Notes: generated by a model from the sequence alone, not told the origin. A DNA stretch of 37,184 nucleotides from an uncultured Porphyromonadaceae bacterium (GCA_947175295.1 CAMWMK010000029.1:1-37184); one strand, 5' to 3'. Positions 6,434 through 16,907 are shown, numbered from the stretch's first letter. Numbers and translations: made by a program.

Positions 6434-8446
6434 ATGAACAGACACCACTTCATAAGCATGATCGCGGCCTGTCTCCTGTGCATGGCGTATGGACACGCCG
6501 ACGGAGCGACACGCACTTTCGACATCGACGGATGGACACTGAAAGTAGACGACCTTTCAGGCAGGATCGATCTCCTTCATGGCGACCGACCCGTGATAGA
6601 AAACAGCACTGCGCAATGGCAGGAAGCCGGCGACACCGTATCCTTCGCCGACTGCCACGGCCTCAGCGTGAAGATGCGCGACGGACATACCGCCTTAGGG
6701 AAGGGAAAGACAGTGACCCTGACCGGAAGGAAAGGAGGCATGACTGCCGAGCAGATCATCGGCTTCTATCCCGATAGCGATTTCGTGACCACTGAACTCA
6801 TACTGACTTCTCCACGGGGAGTCTCTTCCCGATATATCGCTCCCATCGCCGTCACCGACGGATACCGGGTATTCGACCGCAGCGGCAACTACGCGGTGTT
6901 CGTTCCTTACGACAACGACGCATGGGTGAGATACCGATCCACTGCTTTCGGCGAACGGATACCGGACAGCTATGAGGCGACAGCCCTTGTCAACGCCGAC
7001 ACCCGCCGTGCGATTGTAGTCGGTTCGGTGGAGCACGACACATGGAAGACCGGCATCAAGGTGGCTACCGACGGAGCCTGCCGCGTCGACACACTGATCG
7101 CCTACGGGGGTATCGCCACCAACCTTACGCGCGACATCATCCCTCACGGCATTGTCAGCGGCAAGAGCGTGAAGTCGCCCCTCATCTTCATCGGCGACTA
7201 CGACGACTGGCGCGACGGCATGGAGGCTTTCGCCGACGCATGCACGGAAATCGCTCCCAAGATCGCTTCCCGAGGAGGCAGGCCCTTCGGCTGGAACAGC
7301 TGGGGCAAGCTGCAGACCAAGATCAACTACGACAAGGCCATGGAGGTCTCCGACTTCATACATGACGCGCTCCAGGACGAATCGTTCAACAACGACGGCA
7401 CCGTCTACATCGGACTCGACGCCTTCTGGGATTTCGGATTCAAGCCCGAACAGCATAAGCAGTTTACGGAGCATTGCCGTAAAAACGGCCAGAAGGCCGG
7501 CATATACTATTGCCCCTTCACCGATTGGGCCAAGAATCCCGACGCTACAGTAGGGGAGATGCCGGAATATAAATTCAAGGACCTCTATCTTTACGGCGAT
7601 GGAAAGATCCTTGAGTTTGACGGCGCATATGCCCTCGACCCTACCCATCCGGCGGTAAAGGCCCGTATCGCAAAGCAACTCAGGGAATTCATCGACTGGG
7701 GTTATGAATACGTGAAGATCGACTTCATGGCCCATGGAGCCTACGAGGCCGACCGCCACTTCGACCCGGCGGTGACGACAGGCGTGCAGGCCTACAACCA
7801 GGGTATGGCCTTCATTGACTCCGTAGCCGACGGAAAACTCTGGATCAACCTCTCCATCGCTCCGCTTTTCCCGGCCAACTACGCCCATAGCCGGCGCATA
7901 GGATGCGACGCATGGGCCGACATCAACAATACGGAATATACGCTCAACGCACTGACCTATGGATGGTGGCTCGACCATATGTATCACTACAACGACGCCG
8001 ACCACATCGTACTCGAAGGTGTATCCGACGGGGAGAACCGAGCCCGCGTCACTTCCTCTGCCATCACCGGAGTGTATCTGCTCGGCGACGACATGAGCCG
8101 CGAAGGAGACGACGCCGTGAAGCGGAGGATCAGTAAGAACATCACCAATCCCGATATCAACCGCATGGCGAGGGAATGCAAGTCGTTCCGTCCCATAGAG
8201 CTCGGACAGGGTGACAGGGCAACGGACGCTTTCGTGGCCGACATGGGCGACGAGATGTATGTGGCCGTATTCAATTTCGCCGACAAGGCCGCGCAGAAGA
8301 CTATCCCCATGCGCAGGCTTGGACTTTCGGAGGGGCGCCACTACGACGCCAAGGAACTCTGGACCGCCGACAAGGCCGACCTTTACGGCGCCGTATCAGT
8401 CGAGGTTCCGGCAAAAGACGTGAGGGTATTCAGAATAAGTAAGTAA
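6434..8446 (+). CDS. Exported GH36-like (clan GH-D) glycosidase, first paralogue
   Basis: A 670-residue secreted enzyme of the alpha-galactosidase/melibiase superfamily. A signal peptide (about 24 residues) is followed by an N-terminal beta-sandwich (about 25-265). The TIM barrel opens at FGWNSWG, has the nucleophile motif YVKIDF (Asp430) and an acid/base candidate in SRRIGCDAWADI (Asp492), and ends in a beta domain. The 62-residue spacing of the two Asp residues is like clan GH-D. It differs clearly from the canonical GH36 at 16987, so substrate preference is open: alpha-galactoside, N-acetylgalactosaminide or another alpha-linked sugar. It is the first gene of the operon, 21 bp before a paralogue. 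Confidence 0.75.
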   Translation: MNRHHFISMIAACLLCMAYGHADGATRTFDIDGWTLKVDDLSGRIDLLHGDRPVIENSTAQWQEAGDTVSFADCHGLSVKMRDGHTALGKGKTVTLTGRKGGMTAEQIIGFYPDSDFVTTELILTSPRGVSSRYIAPIAVTDGYRVFDRSGNYAVFVPYDNDAWVRYRSTAFGERIPDSYEATALVNADTRRAIVVGSVEHDTWKTGIKVATDGACRVDTLIAYGGIATNLTRDIIPHGIVSGKSVKSPLIFIGDYDDWRDGMEAFADACTEIAPKIASRGGRPFGWNSWGKLQTKINYDKAMEVSDFIHDALQDESFNNDGTVYIGLDAFWDFGFKPEQHKQFTEHCRKNGQKAGIYYCPFTDWAKNPDATVGEMPEYKFKDLYLYGDGKILEFDGAYALDPTHPAVKARIAKQLREFIDWGYEYVKIDFMAHGAYEADRHFDPAVTTGVQAYNQGMAFIDSVADGKLWINLSIAPLFPANYAHSRRIGCDAWADINNTEYTLNALTYGWWLDHMYHYNDADHIVLEGVSDGENRARVTSSAITGVYLLGDDMSREGDDAVKRRISKNITNPDINRMARECKSFRPIELGQGDRATDAFVADMGDEMYVAVFNFADKAAQKTIPMRRLGLSEGRHYDAKELWTADKADLYGAVSVEVPAKDVRVFRISK

Positions 8447-8467
8447 TTCAAAGATTAAGGAAAGAAC

Positions 8468-10921
8468 ATGACATATATCAATAAATCATTGGCTATGGCC
8501 ATGCTGATGACTGTCGGCGGAGTTGCCGGGTCTTTCGCCGCAGACTATAAGGCGGAGGAGGGAGACTGGGCCATCACAGTAGCAGAATCGACTAAGAAGA
8601 TGACGCTGACCTACCGCGACATCAATCTGCTCAATGACGTATATGCCGCCTCCACCTACAACTACCTCGGAGAGACTGAGGAGCATACCGTGTCGTCGCT
8701 CTCAATGGACGTGATGCCGGAAGTGGGCGTAGAGAATGTGTCTGACTGCTTCGGTGATGGTAGGAGATACGACTTCAAGTATGCTGCCGACGACGTAATC
8801 CTGACCCAGAGCTTTTTCTTCTATCCTTCCCTCCCGTATGCACTGGCGCAGGTGAAGGTGGAAAGCGCAGACGGGCGTGAGCTTCAGTCAGGTTCGCTCA
8901 CGGCCTTGGCAGCTGGAGCCTCTTCCGCACCCCTCAACGGAGCCTCCAACAGAATGGTATGGGTGCCTTTCGACAACGACGGACATCTGAAGTATGAGGT
9001 AAACGTGATGAAGAACGGCGACGAAATGACGTCGCATGAAGTGGGCTACGTATTCGACGGTGAATCCCGTCGCGGCCTTATAGCCGGATCGGTAGACCAT
9101 GACACATGGAAGAGCGGTGTGACCATAGCCGGAACCAACGGCTACCGCATAGACAAATTCGAATGCCTCTCAGGCTATACCGGATATTTCACACGCGATG
9201 CGCTTCCCCACGGCAAGGTGAGCGGCAGGTCGGTGGCTTCGGCCAGGTTTTTCCTCGGCCTTTACGATGACTGGCGCGAAGGTCTCAACGACTTCGGCGA
9301 AGCGAATACGAAAGTAGTGCCGAGGGCTGAATGGAGCGGCGGCAATCCTATGGGATGGAGCAGCTGGGGAGTGCAGCAGAACTACATCACCTACGATGGA
9401 GTCGAGGAGTCGGCACGCTTCATCAAGGACAACCTCTACGATCTCGGATTTCACAACAACGACGGACAGACCGTAATAAGCCTCGATGCCTTCGCCGGCG
9501 ACAACATTCCCTCCAACAAGCTGTGGAGCCTCGGCACGAAGGTGTTCAGCGACGGAACTTACCGCGACGGCCGCGATACGAAGCAAGGCACCAACCAGGT
9601 GCTCGGCGAATACTGCGGTCCGCTCGTAGCTTGGGAATGGGCTCTTGACAGCAAGGTGCCGGGAACAGGCCTCAACGGCACGCCTGACTATACTTACCGC
9701 GACATAGCTCTCAAAGTGAACGGACAGGTCTATAAAGTGTCGTCAAACGGCGGATGCGCCGTAGACCCGACACATCCAGGCGTGAAGGCCAACATCGAGT
9801 TCTTCCTCAAGCAGTATGCCACCAACGGAACGAAATACATCAAGGTAGACTTCCTCAACAACGGCATCATAGAAGGCGACAGCTGGTATGACCCCGATGT
9901 CACCACCGGCGTGCAGGCCTACAACTACGGCATGAAGCTACTTTATGAGGAGGCTTCGAAATACGGCATGTACATAGTGGAGTCAATCTCCCCGATATTC
10001 CCTTATCAGTATGCCCACGGACGCCGCACCTGCTGCGACCGCTTCAGCGAGATAGGGGAGACGGAATATGTGATGAACGCCATGAGCTACGGATGGTGGA
10101 CCGACCGCCTTTATACTGTCAACGACCCCGACCAGCTCGTGATGTGCAAGGGTGGTCACGGAGCCAGGGAGACGATAGGGGAGAACCGCGCACGCGCCAC
10201 TTCCGGCATGGCTACCGGAGCCTTCATCTTCGGCGACAATTTCAGCGACAAGGTGCTCTACACCGATACCAAAGACGGCCATGTGAAGGGCGACGTGGTA
10301 GGTTATCCTGAGGAGTCGAGACGTCGTGCCATGGAGATCATGGGCAACCCGGACATCAATGAGTATGTGAGGAACCATACAGGTTCATTCATGCCTGTCG
10401 ACGGCCATAAGCCCTCCTCCTCGCAGAGCGCGGAAAGCATGTTTGTAAGGCGTACGGACGACGCCCTGTATCTCGCGGTGTTCAACTATGGCGGTCTCTT
10501 CGCTTCCAACGGTAGCGTGGCTTATTCGCGCCTCGGGCTGTCTGATGCCGATGAGATCGGCGAGATAAAGGAACTCTGGAGCGGCGAGACAGTGGCGGCC
10601 GACGGTGACGCCCTGGAGTATTCGGTTCCGGCCAAGGACGTAAAGGTGTTCCGTTTCTCATTCGGAGGGGCAGGAGTAGGCCAGACCGTCGCAGGGTCCG
10701 GCATGGAGATATCGCTTGTCAGAATCTCAAAAGGACTCTATGCCGCTGAGGGCTGCGGCGAAATCAAGGAATACCGCGTCTATGGCCTTTCCGGATCGCA
10801 GGTGGCGTCGGCACGCGATGTCGGGTATGTGGATCTCAGGAATCTCGCAGCGGGCGTATATGTGGTGGAAATCGTGGCGGCCGATGGCTCGCAAGGTTAT
10901 TCAAAGGTGATAAATAATTGA
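8468..10921 (+). CDS. Exported GH36-like (clan GH-D) glycosidase with C-terminal sorting domain, second paralogue
   Basis: An 817-residue paralogue of the preceding gene, with the same order of motifs: MGWSSWG at the barrel start, YIKVDF (nucleophile Asp461), RRTCCDRFSEI (acid/base candidate Asp524), then YGWWTDRLY and GENRARATSG. It has an extra loop of about 60 residues in the barrel (around DGRDTKQGTNQVLGEYCG). The last 80 residues form a type IX secretion-like sorting domain (YRVYGLSGSQV ... LAAGVYVVEI ... YSKVI). The N-terminus is a signal peptide (MTYINKSLAMAMLMTVGGVAGSF). It is probably surface-bound or secreted by T9SS, unlike its shorter neighbour. Its stop overlaps the start region of the HTCS gene. 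Confidence 0.78.
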   Translation: MTYINKSLAMAMLMTVGGVAGSFAADYKAEEGDWAITVAESTKKMTLTYRDINLLNDVYAASTYNYLGETEEHTVSSLSMDVMPEVGVENVSDCFGDGRRYDFKYAADDVILTQSFFFYPSLPYALAQVKVESADGRELQSGSLTALAAGASSAPLNGASNRMVWVPFDNDGHLKYEVNVMKNGDEMTSHEVGYVFDGESRRGLIAGSVDHDTWKSGVTIAGTNGYRIDKFECLSGYTGYFTRDALPHGKVSGRSVASARFFLGLYDDWREGLNDFGEANTKVVPRAEWSGGNPMGWSSWGVQQNYITYDGVEESARFIKDNLYDLGFHNNDGQTVISLDAFAGDNIPSNKLWSLGTKVFSDGTYRDGRDTKQGTNQVLGEYCGPLVAWEWALDSKVPGTGLNGTPDYTYRDIALKVNGQVYKVSSNGGCAVDPTHPGVKANIEFFLKQYATNGTKYIKVDFLNNGIIEGDSWYDPDVTTGVQAYNYGMKLLYEEASKYGMYIVESISPIFPYQYAHGRRTCCDRFSEIGETEYVMNAMSYGWWTDRLYTVNDPDQLVMCKGGHGARETIGENRARATSGMATGAFIFGDNFSDKVLYTDTKDGHVKGDVVGYPEESRRRAMEIMGNPDINEYVRNHTGSFMPVDGHKPSSSQSAESMFVRRTDDALYLAVFNYGGLFASNGSVAYSRLGLSDADEIGEIKELWSGETVAADGDALEYSVPAKDVKVFRFSFGGAGVGQTVAGSGMEISLVRISKGLYAAEGCGEIKEYRVYGLSGSQVASARDVGYVDLRNLAAGVYVVEIVAADGSQGYSKVINN

Positions 10922-10929
10922 AAAAATAT

Positions 10930-13900
10930 ATGTTGCGGAAGGTAAACAGATATCTGCTGTATATAGCGGCCTGCCTCATTCTCGGACTGACTGAAGCGCA
11001 GGCACGGCAGCACTATGCCTTCACTCAGATCGGAAGCGACCAAGGGCTTTCCGCAAGTTATGTGAAGGCCATAGCGCAGGATGCCAACGGATTCATATGG
11101 TTCGGCACCAAAAACGGCCTCGACCGTTTCGACGGCGTTTCGATTCGCGACTTCAACTGCCGCGATGCAGAGGCCGGGCGTGGCAACAACAACATAGGAG
11201 CTGTATATGTGGCCGACGACGGCGACATATGGGTAGGTACCGACCGGGGAGTCTATATATTCGATCCCCATACGGAGACATTCAAGGTGCTTGACATCGT
11301 CAGTCCGAACGGAGTGATGGTGGAAGACTGGGTTCAGACCATAACCGGAGACAAAGAGGGAAACAAATGGATTCTGGCGCCCAACCAGGGAGTGTTCAAA
11401 TATTCCAAAGGGAAGATGGAATACTACAGCGTGACCAACCATGGCGGCAACAAGGAGAAACTGCCGGTCAGCCTTCTGGTCACGTCGACCGGCGACGTGC
11501 TTGTAGGCACAAACAACCAGGGCCTCTATGTCTATGCTCCTCAGACCAACCTCTTCAGGAAGGTCAAGGGCGACGACGGAGCGTTTGATGGCCTCGACAG
11601 CGTGATGGCCCTTTATCTGGATGAATTGCCTGATGGCAGCGTGGTGATAGCCACAAGAGACGGAAGGCTCTTCCACGTATCACCGTCGCTGAAGCATCTC
11701 TCTGAAATAAGATATTCAAAACAAGGCAGATCCTATCTGCACTCGATGATGTGTGCGGGAGATGAGATCTGGCTCGGTACTACCGAGGGTGTGCATACCG
11801 TCAGGATGGCTGACGGCCAAGAGGAGGAGATCAGTCTGCACACCATGGGACATCGCTCCATATCCGACAATACCGTCACATCATTGATGGCCGACCGCGA
11901 CGGCAACATATGGGCCGGAACCATGTTTGGCGGAGTCAATCATATCCAGCGTTCGGGCCTGATATTCGAGAAATACGGGAGCGACACTTCATTGCGCGGA
12001 CTTTCAAGCAATCATATAAGAGGGATGGCTGTGGATTCAAGGGGGAATGTCTGGATAGGCACGGAGGAGGCCGGAATCAACAGGCTCGATCCTAAGACCG
12101 GAATCGTGACACACCTGCCTACGGACAATGCAAATGAACGGATTACGCTATGCATTGAAGCAAACGGAGGGAACGTCTATGCCGGATTCGCGAGAGGGGG
12201 ATGCGTCATCATGACCGAAGACGGAGTGCGTGTAGGCACTATCGGCACCGACCTCCTCAAATCGGTAAAGGATGTCTATTGCGTGCTCAACGACAGGGAT
12301 GGAAACATATGGCTTGGAGCTTCATGGGGACTTTTCCGGAAAGACAGGGGCGCATCCCTGTTTGAGAAGATAGAGGATGTAGGTGAAAGCTGGATATATG
12401 ACATGCATCAGGATTCGAAAGGCATCGTATGGATAGCTTCAATGGGGCAGGGAATATGGATCTACAATCCTTCGACAGGAGCCTACAGGCATCATGCGTA
12501 TGACGAGAACCACAGCAACGGACTATGTTCCAATTCGGTAAGTTCGATTACCGAAGACAGCAAAGGCAATATATGGTTTTCAACCGACCGTGGCGGCCTC
12601 GCTCTGTATCTTCCGGCTTCAGACAGCTTCCGTACCTACGACAGGGCGAGCGGACTTCCCGACGATACGGTCTACGACGTGATAGAGGACGGCAACGGCT
12701 ACCTATGGTTCGGTACCAACCGCGGCCTGGTGAAATTTGACCCGGCTACGGGCGCCTCCAAGGTATTCGGCAACGGCAAGAGTCAGTTCAACTATCAGTC
12801 GGCCGTGAAGGACAAGGAGGGTCGGTTCTATATGGGAGGCATCGACGGAGTGCTCGTATTCAATCCCGACGCTGATGTGCGCGAGAGTGAGGCTCCTATA
12901 TTCTTCACTGATTTCAGGCTCACCCGCGGAGAAGAGGAGCATGGAAGGGTGAAGGGACTGGAGAAGGAGAGCATCCTTTTCTGCAAAAAGGTGGAGCTTG
13001 ATGCCGACAACTGCGACTTTTCGGTGAGCATCGGCTCGCCTGACTATGTGACGCATACCACCGAACAGTTCGTCTACCGTCTTCTTCCGCTCAGCGACGA
13101 CTGGAAGACAGTAAGCAATCCGGCCGATCTCTCTTTTGCCGGAATATCTCCGGGCAACTATACCCTTGAGGTGAAGCGTATCGGCACTGCCGACGGACCG
13201 AAGCGGCTCGCCATCACGGTGCTCTCCCCATGGTTTCAGTCATGGTGGGCCCTGTGTCTGTATCTGCTTATGTTCGCCGGATTCATAGCCCTCTGCTGGG
13301 GTGTCTACCGCAAGCGTCAGATGCAGAAGCTTGCTGAGAAGGAGGAGATCTTCACCATAGAGAAGGAAAAGGAACTCTATAAGAAGAAAATGCAGTTCTT
13401 CACGGAAATCGCGCATGAGATCAGGACTCCCCTTACACTTATCGGCACTCCTCTTGAGGCCATAGAGGAAATCGGCGTGAAGGACAATCGGATTCAGAGG
13501 TATCTGAAGGTAATACGTCAGAACACATCGCGTCTTCTTGATCTCACAGGGCAGATACTCGACTTCCAGAAGATGGATTCGGAGACCCACGCGCTGAAAT
13601 TCGAGACCGTAGACATCAATACGTTGGTGCAGGAGATAATCGACCGTTTCGAGGTGACGATCTCAACCCGGAATAAGGAACTCCTGTGCAAGCTTCCGGA
13701 GCGTCAGGTGCTGGCAACCGTAGACAAGGATGCCGTCATAAAGATCCTCAGCAATCTTTTCAACAACGCCATGAAATATTCCGACCGGTATATAGAGATC
13801 ATTCTTGAGATTCAGGAAGAAACGTTTACTGTGTCGGTGAAAAGCGACGGCGAGAAGATCACAGGCGAAAACCGCTACAGGATATTCGAGCCTTTCTATC

Positions 13901-14955
13901 AGGCCACCAACAAGACCGACAACGGCGGCGTAGGCATAGGACTGCCGCTCTGCCGGACGCTCGCCCATCTTCAGGGGGGCACCATCGAGCTTCTGGACGA
14001 TGACGATCCCGGTATCAACACATTCCGCCTGACGCTCCCCCTCAAGGCCGCGATAGAGGAGCCGGAGATGAATGCGAGCCCGGTCTTGACGGAATACGTG
14101 CTTGAGGAAGATTCCCCCGTCAGAACCGAGACTTCCAGCTATTCGCTGCTCTTTGTAGACGACAACGAGGAGATGCGCGAATTCCTCTACGACCAGCTCA
14201 GCAAGGACTTCAATGTGGAGACGGCCGCTGATGGGGAGGAGGCTCTGGCAAAGATGAAGGAATTCAATTTCGATATCATCGTGACCGACATAATGATGCC
14301 GGTGATGGACGGCTATGCGCTCTGCAAGGCCATAAAGGATGATCCCAATCTATCGCCGATTCCTGTGGTGTTCCTCACGGCGAAAAACGATCTCGAGAGT
14401 AAAGTGCGGGCCCTCGAATGCGGCGGAGAGTCGTATATAGAGAAACCCTTCTCCATAAAGTATTTCCGCCAGCAGATAAAGTCGCTCCTCGACAACCGCC
14501 GACATGAACGCAAGGCATTCCTCAACAAGCCCTTCTTCTCGGTAGACAACATGAAGATGAACAAGGCCGACGAGGAATTCATGAGTAAGGTGGTGGCTCT
14601 CATCAACGACAACATAAGCAATGAGGGCTTCAATGTGGAGAGCATGGCCGACACGCTCTGCATGAGCCGCAGCAGCCTGCTGCGCAAGATAAAGACGCTT
14701 TTCAACCTCTCGCCGGTGGAACTCATCCGCCTCGTACGCCTCAAGAAGGCGGCCGAACTGATCCAGGAGGGGCAGTACAGGATGGGCGACATCTGCTACA
14801 TGGTGGGCATCAATTCGCAGTCTTATTTCACCCGCCTCTTCTTCAAGCAGTTCGGCATCACTCCGAAGGCTTTCGAGAAGCAGTGTCAGGAAAAGATAAG
14901 CCGCAACGAGAAGCCCGACCCGATAGACGTGAATCTTCCTTCAACCCAATCATGA
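10930..14955 (+). CDS. Hybrid two-component system regulator (HTCS)
   Basis: A one-protein sensor, kinase and transcription factor, typical of Bacteroidales polysaccharide loci. In order: signal peptide (MLRKVNRYLLYIAACLILG), a large periplasmic double beta-propeller of Reg_prop repeats (for example NGFIWFGTKNGLDRFDG, GNIWAGTMFGGV), a Y_Y_Y domain, one membrane segment (near residue 770), histidine kinase with H-box AHEIRTPL (His829) and ATP-binding NLFNNAMKYS / GGVGIGLPL, a receiver with DIIVTDIMMP (Asp1120), and an AraC-type HTH at the end (RMGDICYMVGINSQSYF). Numbering is from the ATG at 10930; an in-frame TTG at 10918 overlapping the previous stop is the alternative start. It is embedded in the operon and presumably senses an oligosaccharide released by these enzymes. 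Confidence 0.93.
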   Translation: MLRKVNRYLLYIAACLILGLTEAQARQHYAFTQIGSDQGLSASYVKAIAQDANGFIWFGTKNGLDRFDGVSIRDFNCRDAEAGRGNNNIGAVYVADDGDIWVGTDRGVYIFDPHTETFKVLDIVSPNGVMVEDWVQTITGDKEGNKWILAPNQGVFKYSKGKMEYYSVTNHGGNKEKLPVSLLVTSTGDVLVGTNNQGLYVYAPQTNLFRKVKGDDGAFDGLDSVMALYLDELPDGSVVIATRDGRLFHVSPSLKHLSEIRYSKQGRSYLHSMMCAGDEIWLGTTEGVHTVRMADGQEEEISLHTMGHRSISDNTVTSLMADRDGNIWAGTMFGGVNHIQRSGLIFEKYGSDTSLRGLSSNHIRGMAVDSRGNVWIGTEEAGINRLDPKTGIVTHLPTDNANERITLCIEANGGNVYAGFARGGCVIMTEDGVRVGTIGTDLLKSVKDVYCVLNDRDGNIWLGASWGLFRKDRGASLFEKIEDVGESWIYDMHQDSKGIVWIASMGQGIWIYNPSTGAYRHHAYDENHSNGLCSNSVSSITEDSKGNIWFSTDRGGLALYLPASDSFRTYDRASGLPDDTVYDVIEDGNGYLWFGTNRGLVKFDPATGASKVFGNGKSQFNYQSAVKDKEGRFYMGGIDGVLVFNPDADVRESEAPIFFTDFRLTRGEEEHGRVKGLEKESILFCKKVELDADNCDFSVSIGSPDYVTHTTEQFVYRLLPLSDDWKTVSNPADLSFAGISPGNYTLEVKRIGTADGPKRLAITVLSPWFQSWWALCLYLLMFAGFIALCWGVYRKRQMQKLAEKEEIFTIEKEKELYKKKMQFFTEIAHEIRTPLTLIGTPLEAIEEIGVKDNRIQRYLKVIRQNTSRLLDLTGQILDFQKMDSETHALKFETVDINTLVQEIIDRFEVTISTRNKELLCKLPERQVLATVDKDAVIKILSNLFNNAMKYSDRYIEIILEIQEETFTVSVKSDGEKITGENRYRIFEPFYQATNKTDNGGVGIGLPLCRTLAHLQGGTIELLDDDDPGINTFRLTLPLKAAIEEPEMNASPVLTEYVLEEDSPVRTETSSYSLLFVDDNEEMREFLYDQLSKDFNVETAADGEEALAKMKEFNFDIIVTDIMMPVMDGYALCKAIKDDPNLSPIPVVFLTAKNDLESKVRALECGGESYIEKPFSIKYFRQQIKSLLDNRRHERKAFLNKPFFSVDNMKMNKADEEFMSKVVALINDNISNEGFNVESMADTLCMSRSSLLRKIKTLFNLSPVELIRLVRLKKAAELIQEGQYRMGDICYMVGINSQSYFTRLFFKQFGITPKAFEKQCQEKISRNEKPDPIDVNLPSTQS

Positions 14956-14979
14956 CGATACATAATATTTTGACCAGAT

Positions 14980-16902
14980 ATGCTGAAACGTAATACATTG
15001 ATATTGTCTGCGGCGGTAGCTGCCATCTCTGCGGACGCGGCAGTGACTCTGCCGAACTATATCACCGACAACATGATAGTGCAGCAGAACAGCGTGCTGA
15101 CCGTCAACGGGCATGCCGCCGCAGGCTCTACTGTAAGGGTCTCTGCCGGATGGACCGATACCATCCAATCGGTAAAGGCCGGAAAAGACGGAAAGTTTAC
15201 AGTAAGCCTTCCTACCCCTCCGGCAGGAGGACCCTACACCATCACCTTTCTTGACAAGGACGGGAGGGTGAATGTGGAGAATGTGGTGTCGGGCGATATA
15301 TGGTTCTGCTCCGGACAGTCAAACATGGAGTTTCCCGTGCAGGGCTGGACCACGGTGATGGGCTATGACCGGGAGGTGGCTACCGCGCATCATCCCGACA
15401 TCCGCCTGCTCCAGGTGAGGAAAAAGACTGCGATAGAGCCTCAGGACGACATTGAGGTCAACGGTGGAGGCTGGCAGATATGCAGCTCGGCGAGCATGGC
15501 CGATTTCTCGGCCATCGCATATTTCTTCGCCCGTGAGCTCCACGAAGAACTTGGAATACCCATCGGAGTGATCGACTCCACATGGGGTGGAACCCCGGCC
15601 GAGGCCTGGACCTCCGCCTATGCCTTGGGTGCGGTGCCCGGCTTCGAGGGAGAACTCGCCGACCTCAAGGCGGCCGCAGGAGATATGTCGAGGCTCAATG
15701 CCTTGTATGATAAGCGTGTCGAAGATTGGATGAAGAAGGCCAACGCTTCAGATCTCGGTTTTGACAAAGGGAAGCTTCAGGCAGGGCCTGAATGGAAAGC
15801 AATGCAGGCTCCCGGATACTGGGAGCAGGCCGGGCTTCCCGGTTTCGACGGTATCGTGTGGATGCAGCGGGAAATTGAAGTTCCCGCTGACCTCGCCGGC
15901 AAACCGTTGACGCTCCGCTTCCGTGCGATCGACGATGAAGACGAGACATATTTCAATGGTCAGCTCGTAGGCAAGGGCTCAGGCTTTGATACTCCGAGAA
16001 GCTACGAAGTGCCATCCGGCATTGTAAAGGGGGGCAAAAACGTGATAGCCGTAAGGGTCAGTGACTTCGGAGGCGAAGGTGGATTCGCTCCCGGCTATAT
16101 GGAGGCTTTAGTGGATGGCCGGACCATTCCGCTCGACGGAGAATGGAATTATTGCGTGCAAAACGATTTCGCCAAGATGGATCCCAAGCCCGTGTCTCCT
16201 CAGAGCTCAAGCTATCCTTCGGTGCTCTACAACGCCATGATGCATCCGCTCAAGGATATGCCCGTCAAGGGGGTGCTGTGGTATCAGGGTTGCGCCAACG
16301 TAGGCCGCGACGAGCAGTATGCCCCTCTTTTCAAGGCACTTATAAACGACTGGCGAAGCCAGTGGGGAGAGCAGCTGCCGTTCTATTTCGTCCAGCTCGC
16401 CGGATTCCTTCAGCCTCAGGCCGTGCAGCCTGGCTCCGAATGGGCGGCGCTCCGCAACTCGCAGGCAAAGGCTCTTGAACTCGACAATACAGCCATGGCG
16501 GTGGCCATCGATTTGGGCAATCCAGCCGACATTCATCCTAAAAACAAGCAGGATGTGGCACACCGCCTTGCCCTCATAGCCCTCAACCGTGATTATGGAA
16601 AAGGCTGTGAATACGCCGCTCCGAACTGTGTGTCGGTGACACGCGACGGCAAGTCGCTTACCTTGAAGTTCGACCGCCCCGTCAAGCCTTCATCCAATGC
16701 CCTGACAGGTTTCATTATAGCGGGCAAGGACGGAGTATTCACCACGGCGACACCCGTGATGAAAGACGAGACCACGATCACGCTGTCGTCGCCTTTTGTG
16801 GCGAAGCCGGAATACGTGCGCTACAACTGGGCCGACTATCCATGCGGAAACCTCTACGGAACGACCGGACTGCCCGTGGCGCCCTTCGCCAACGACCGTT
16901 GA
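14980..16902 (+). CDS. Sialate O-acetylesterase-like SGNH esterase
   Basis: A 640-residue exported carbohydrate esterase with signal peptide MLKRNTLILSAAVAAISADA. The SGNH blocks are FCSGQSNMEFP (nucleophile Ser114), VLWYQGCANVGRDEQYAPL, and the catalytic dyad NPADIHPKNK (Asp517, His519). A GH2-like jelly-roll of about 110 residues is inserted in the middle (WMQREIEVP ... YFNGQLVGKGSGF ... NVIAVRVSD), a usual arrangement in this family. It would remove acetyl groups from sialic acid or other sugars so that exo-glycosidases can act. It lies 24 bp after the HTCS gene and is likely co-transcribed. Confidence 0.85.
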   Translation: MLKRNTLILSAAVAAISADAAVTLPNYITDNMIVQQNSVLTVNGHAAAGSTVRVSAGWTDTIQSVKAGKDGKFTVSLPTPPAGGPYTITFLDKDGRVNVENVVSGDIWFCSGQSNMEFPVQGWTTVMGYDREVATAHHPDIRLLQVRKKTAIEPQDDIEVNGGGWQICSSASMADFSAIAYFFARELHEELGIPIGVIDSTWGGTPAEAWTSAYALGAVPGFEGELADLKAAAGDMSRLNALYDKRVEDWMKKANASDLGFDKGKLQAGPEWKAMQAPGYWEQAGLPGFDGIVWMQREIEVPADLAGKPLTLRFRAIDDEDETYFNGQLVGKGSGFDTPRSYEVPSGIVKGGKNVIAVRVSDFGGEGGFAPGYMEALVDGRTIPLDGEWNYCVQNDFAKMDPKPVSPQSSSYPSVLYNAMMHPLKDMPVKGVLWYQGCANVGRDEQYAPLFKALINDWRSQWGEQLPFYFVQLAGFLQPQAVQPGSEWAALRNSQAKALELDNTAMAVAIDLGNPADIHPKNKQDVAHRLALIALNRDYGKGCEYAAPNCVSVTRDGKSLTLKFDRPVKPSSNALTGFIIAGKDGVFTTATPVMKDETTITLSSPFVAKPEYVRYNWADYPCGNLYGTTGLPVAPFANDR

Positions 16903-16907
16903 GGCAA

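Noticed and set aside
6695-8341. Minus-strand ORF of 548 codons over the first GH36-like gene
   Set aside because: Composition typical of an antisense shadow of a C-ending-codon gene; the opposite strand encodes a protein with clear family motifs.
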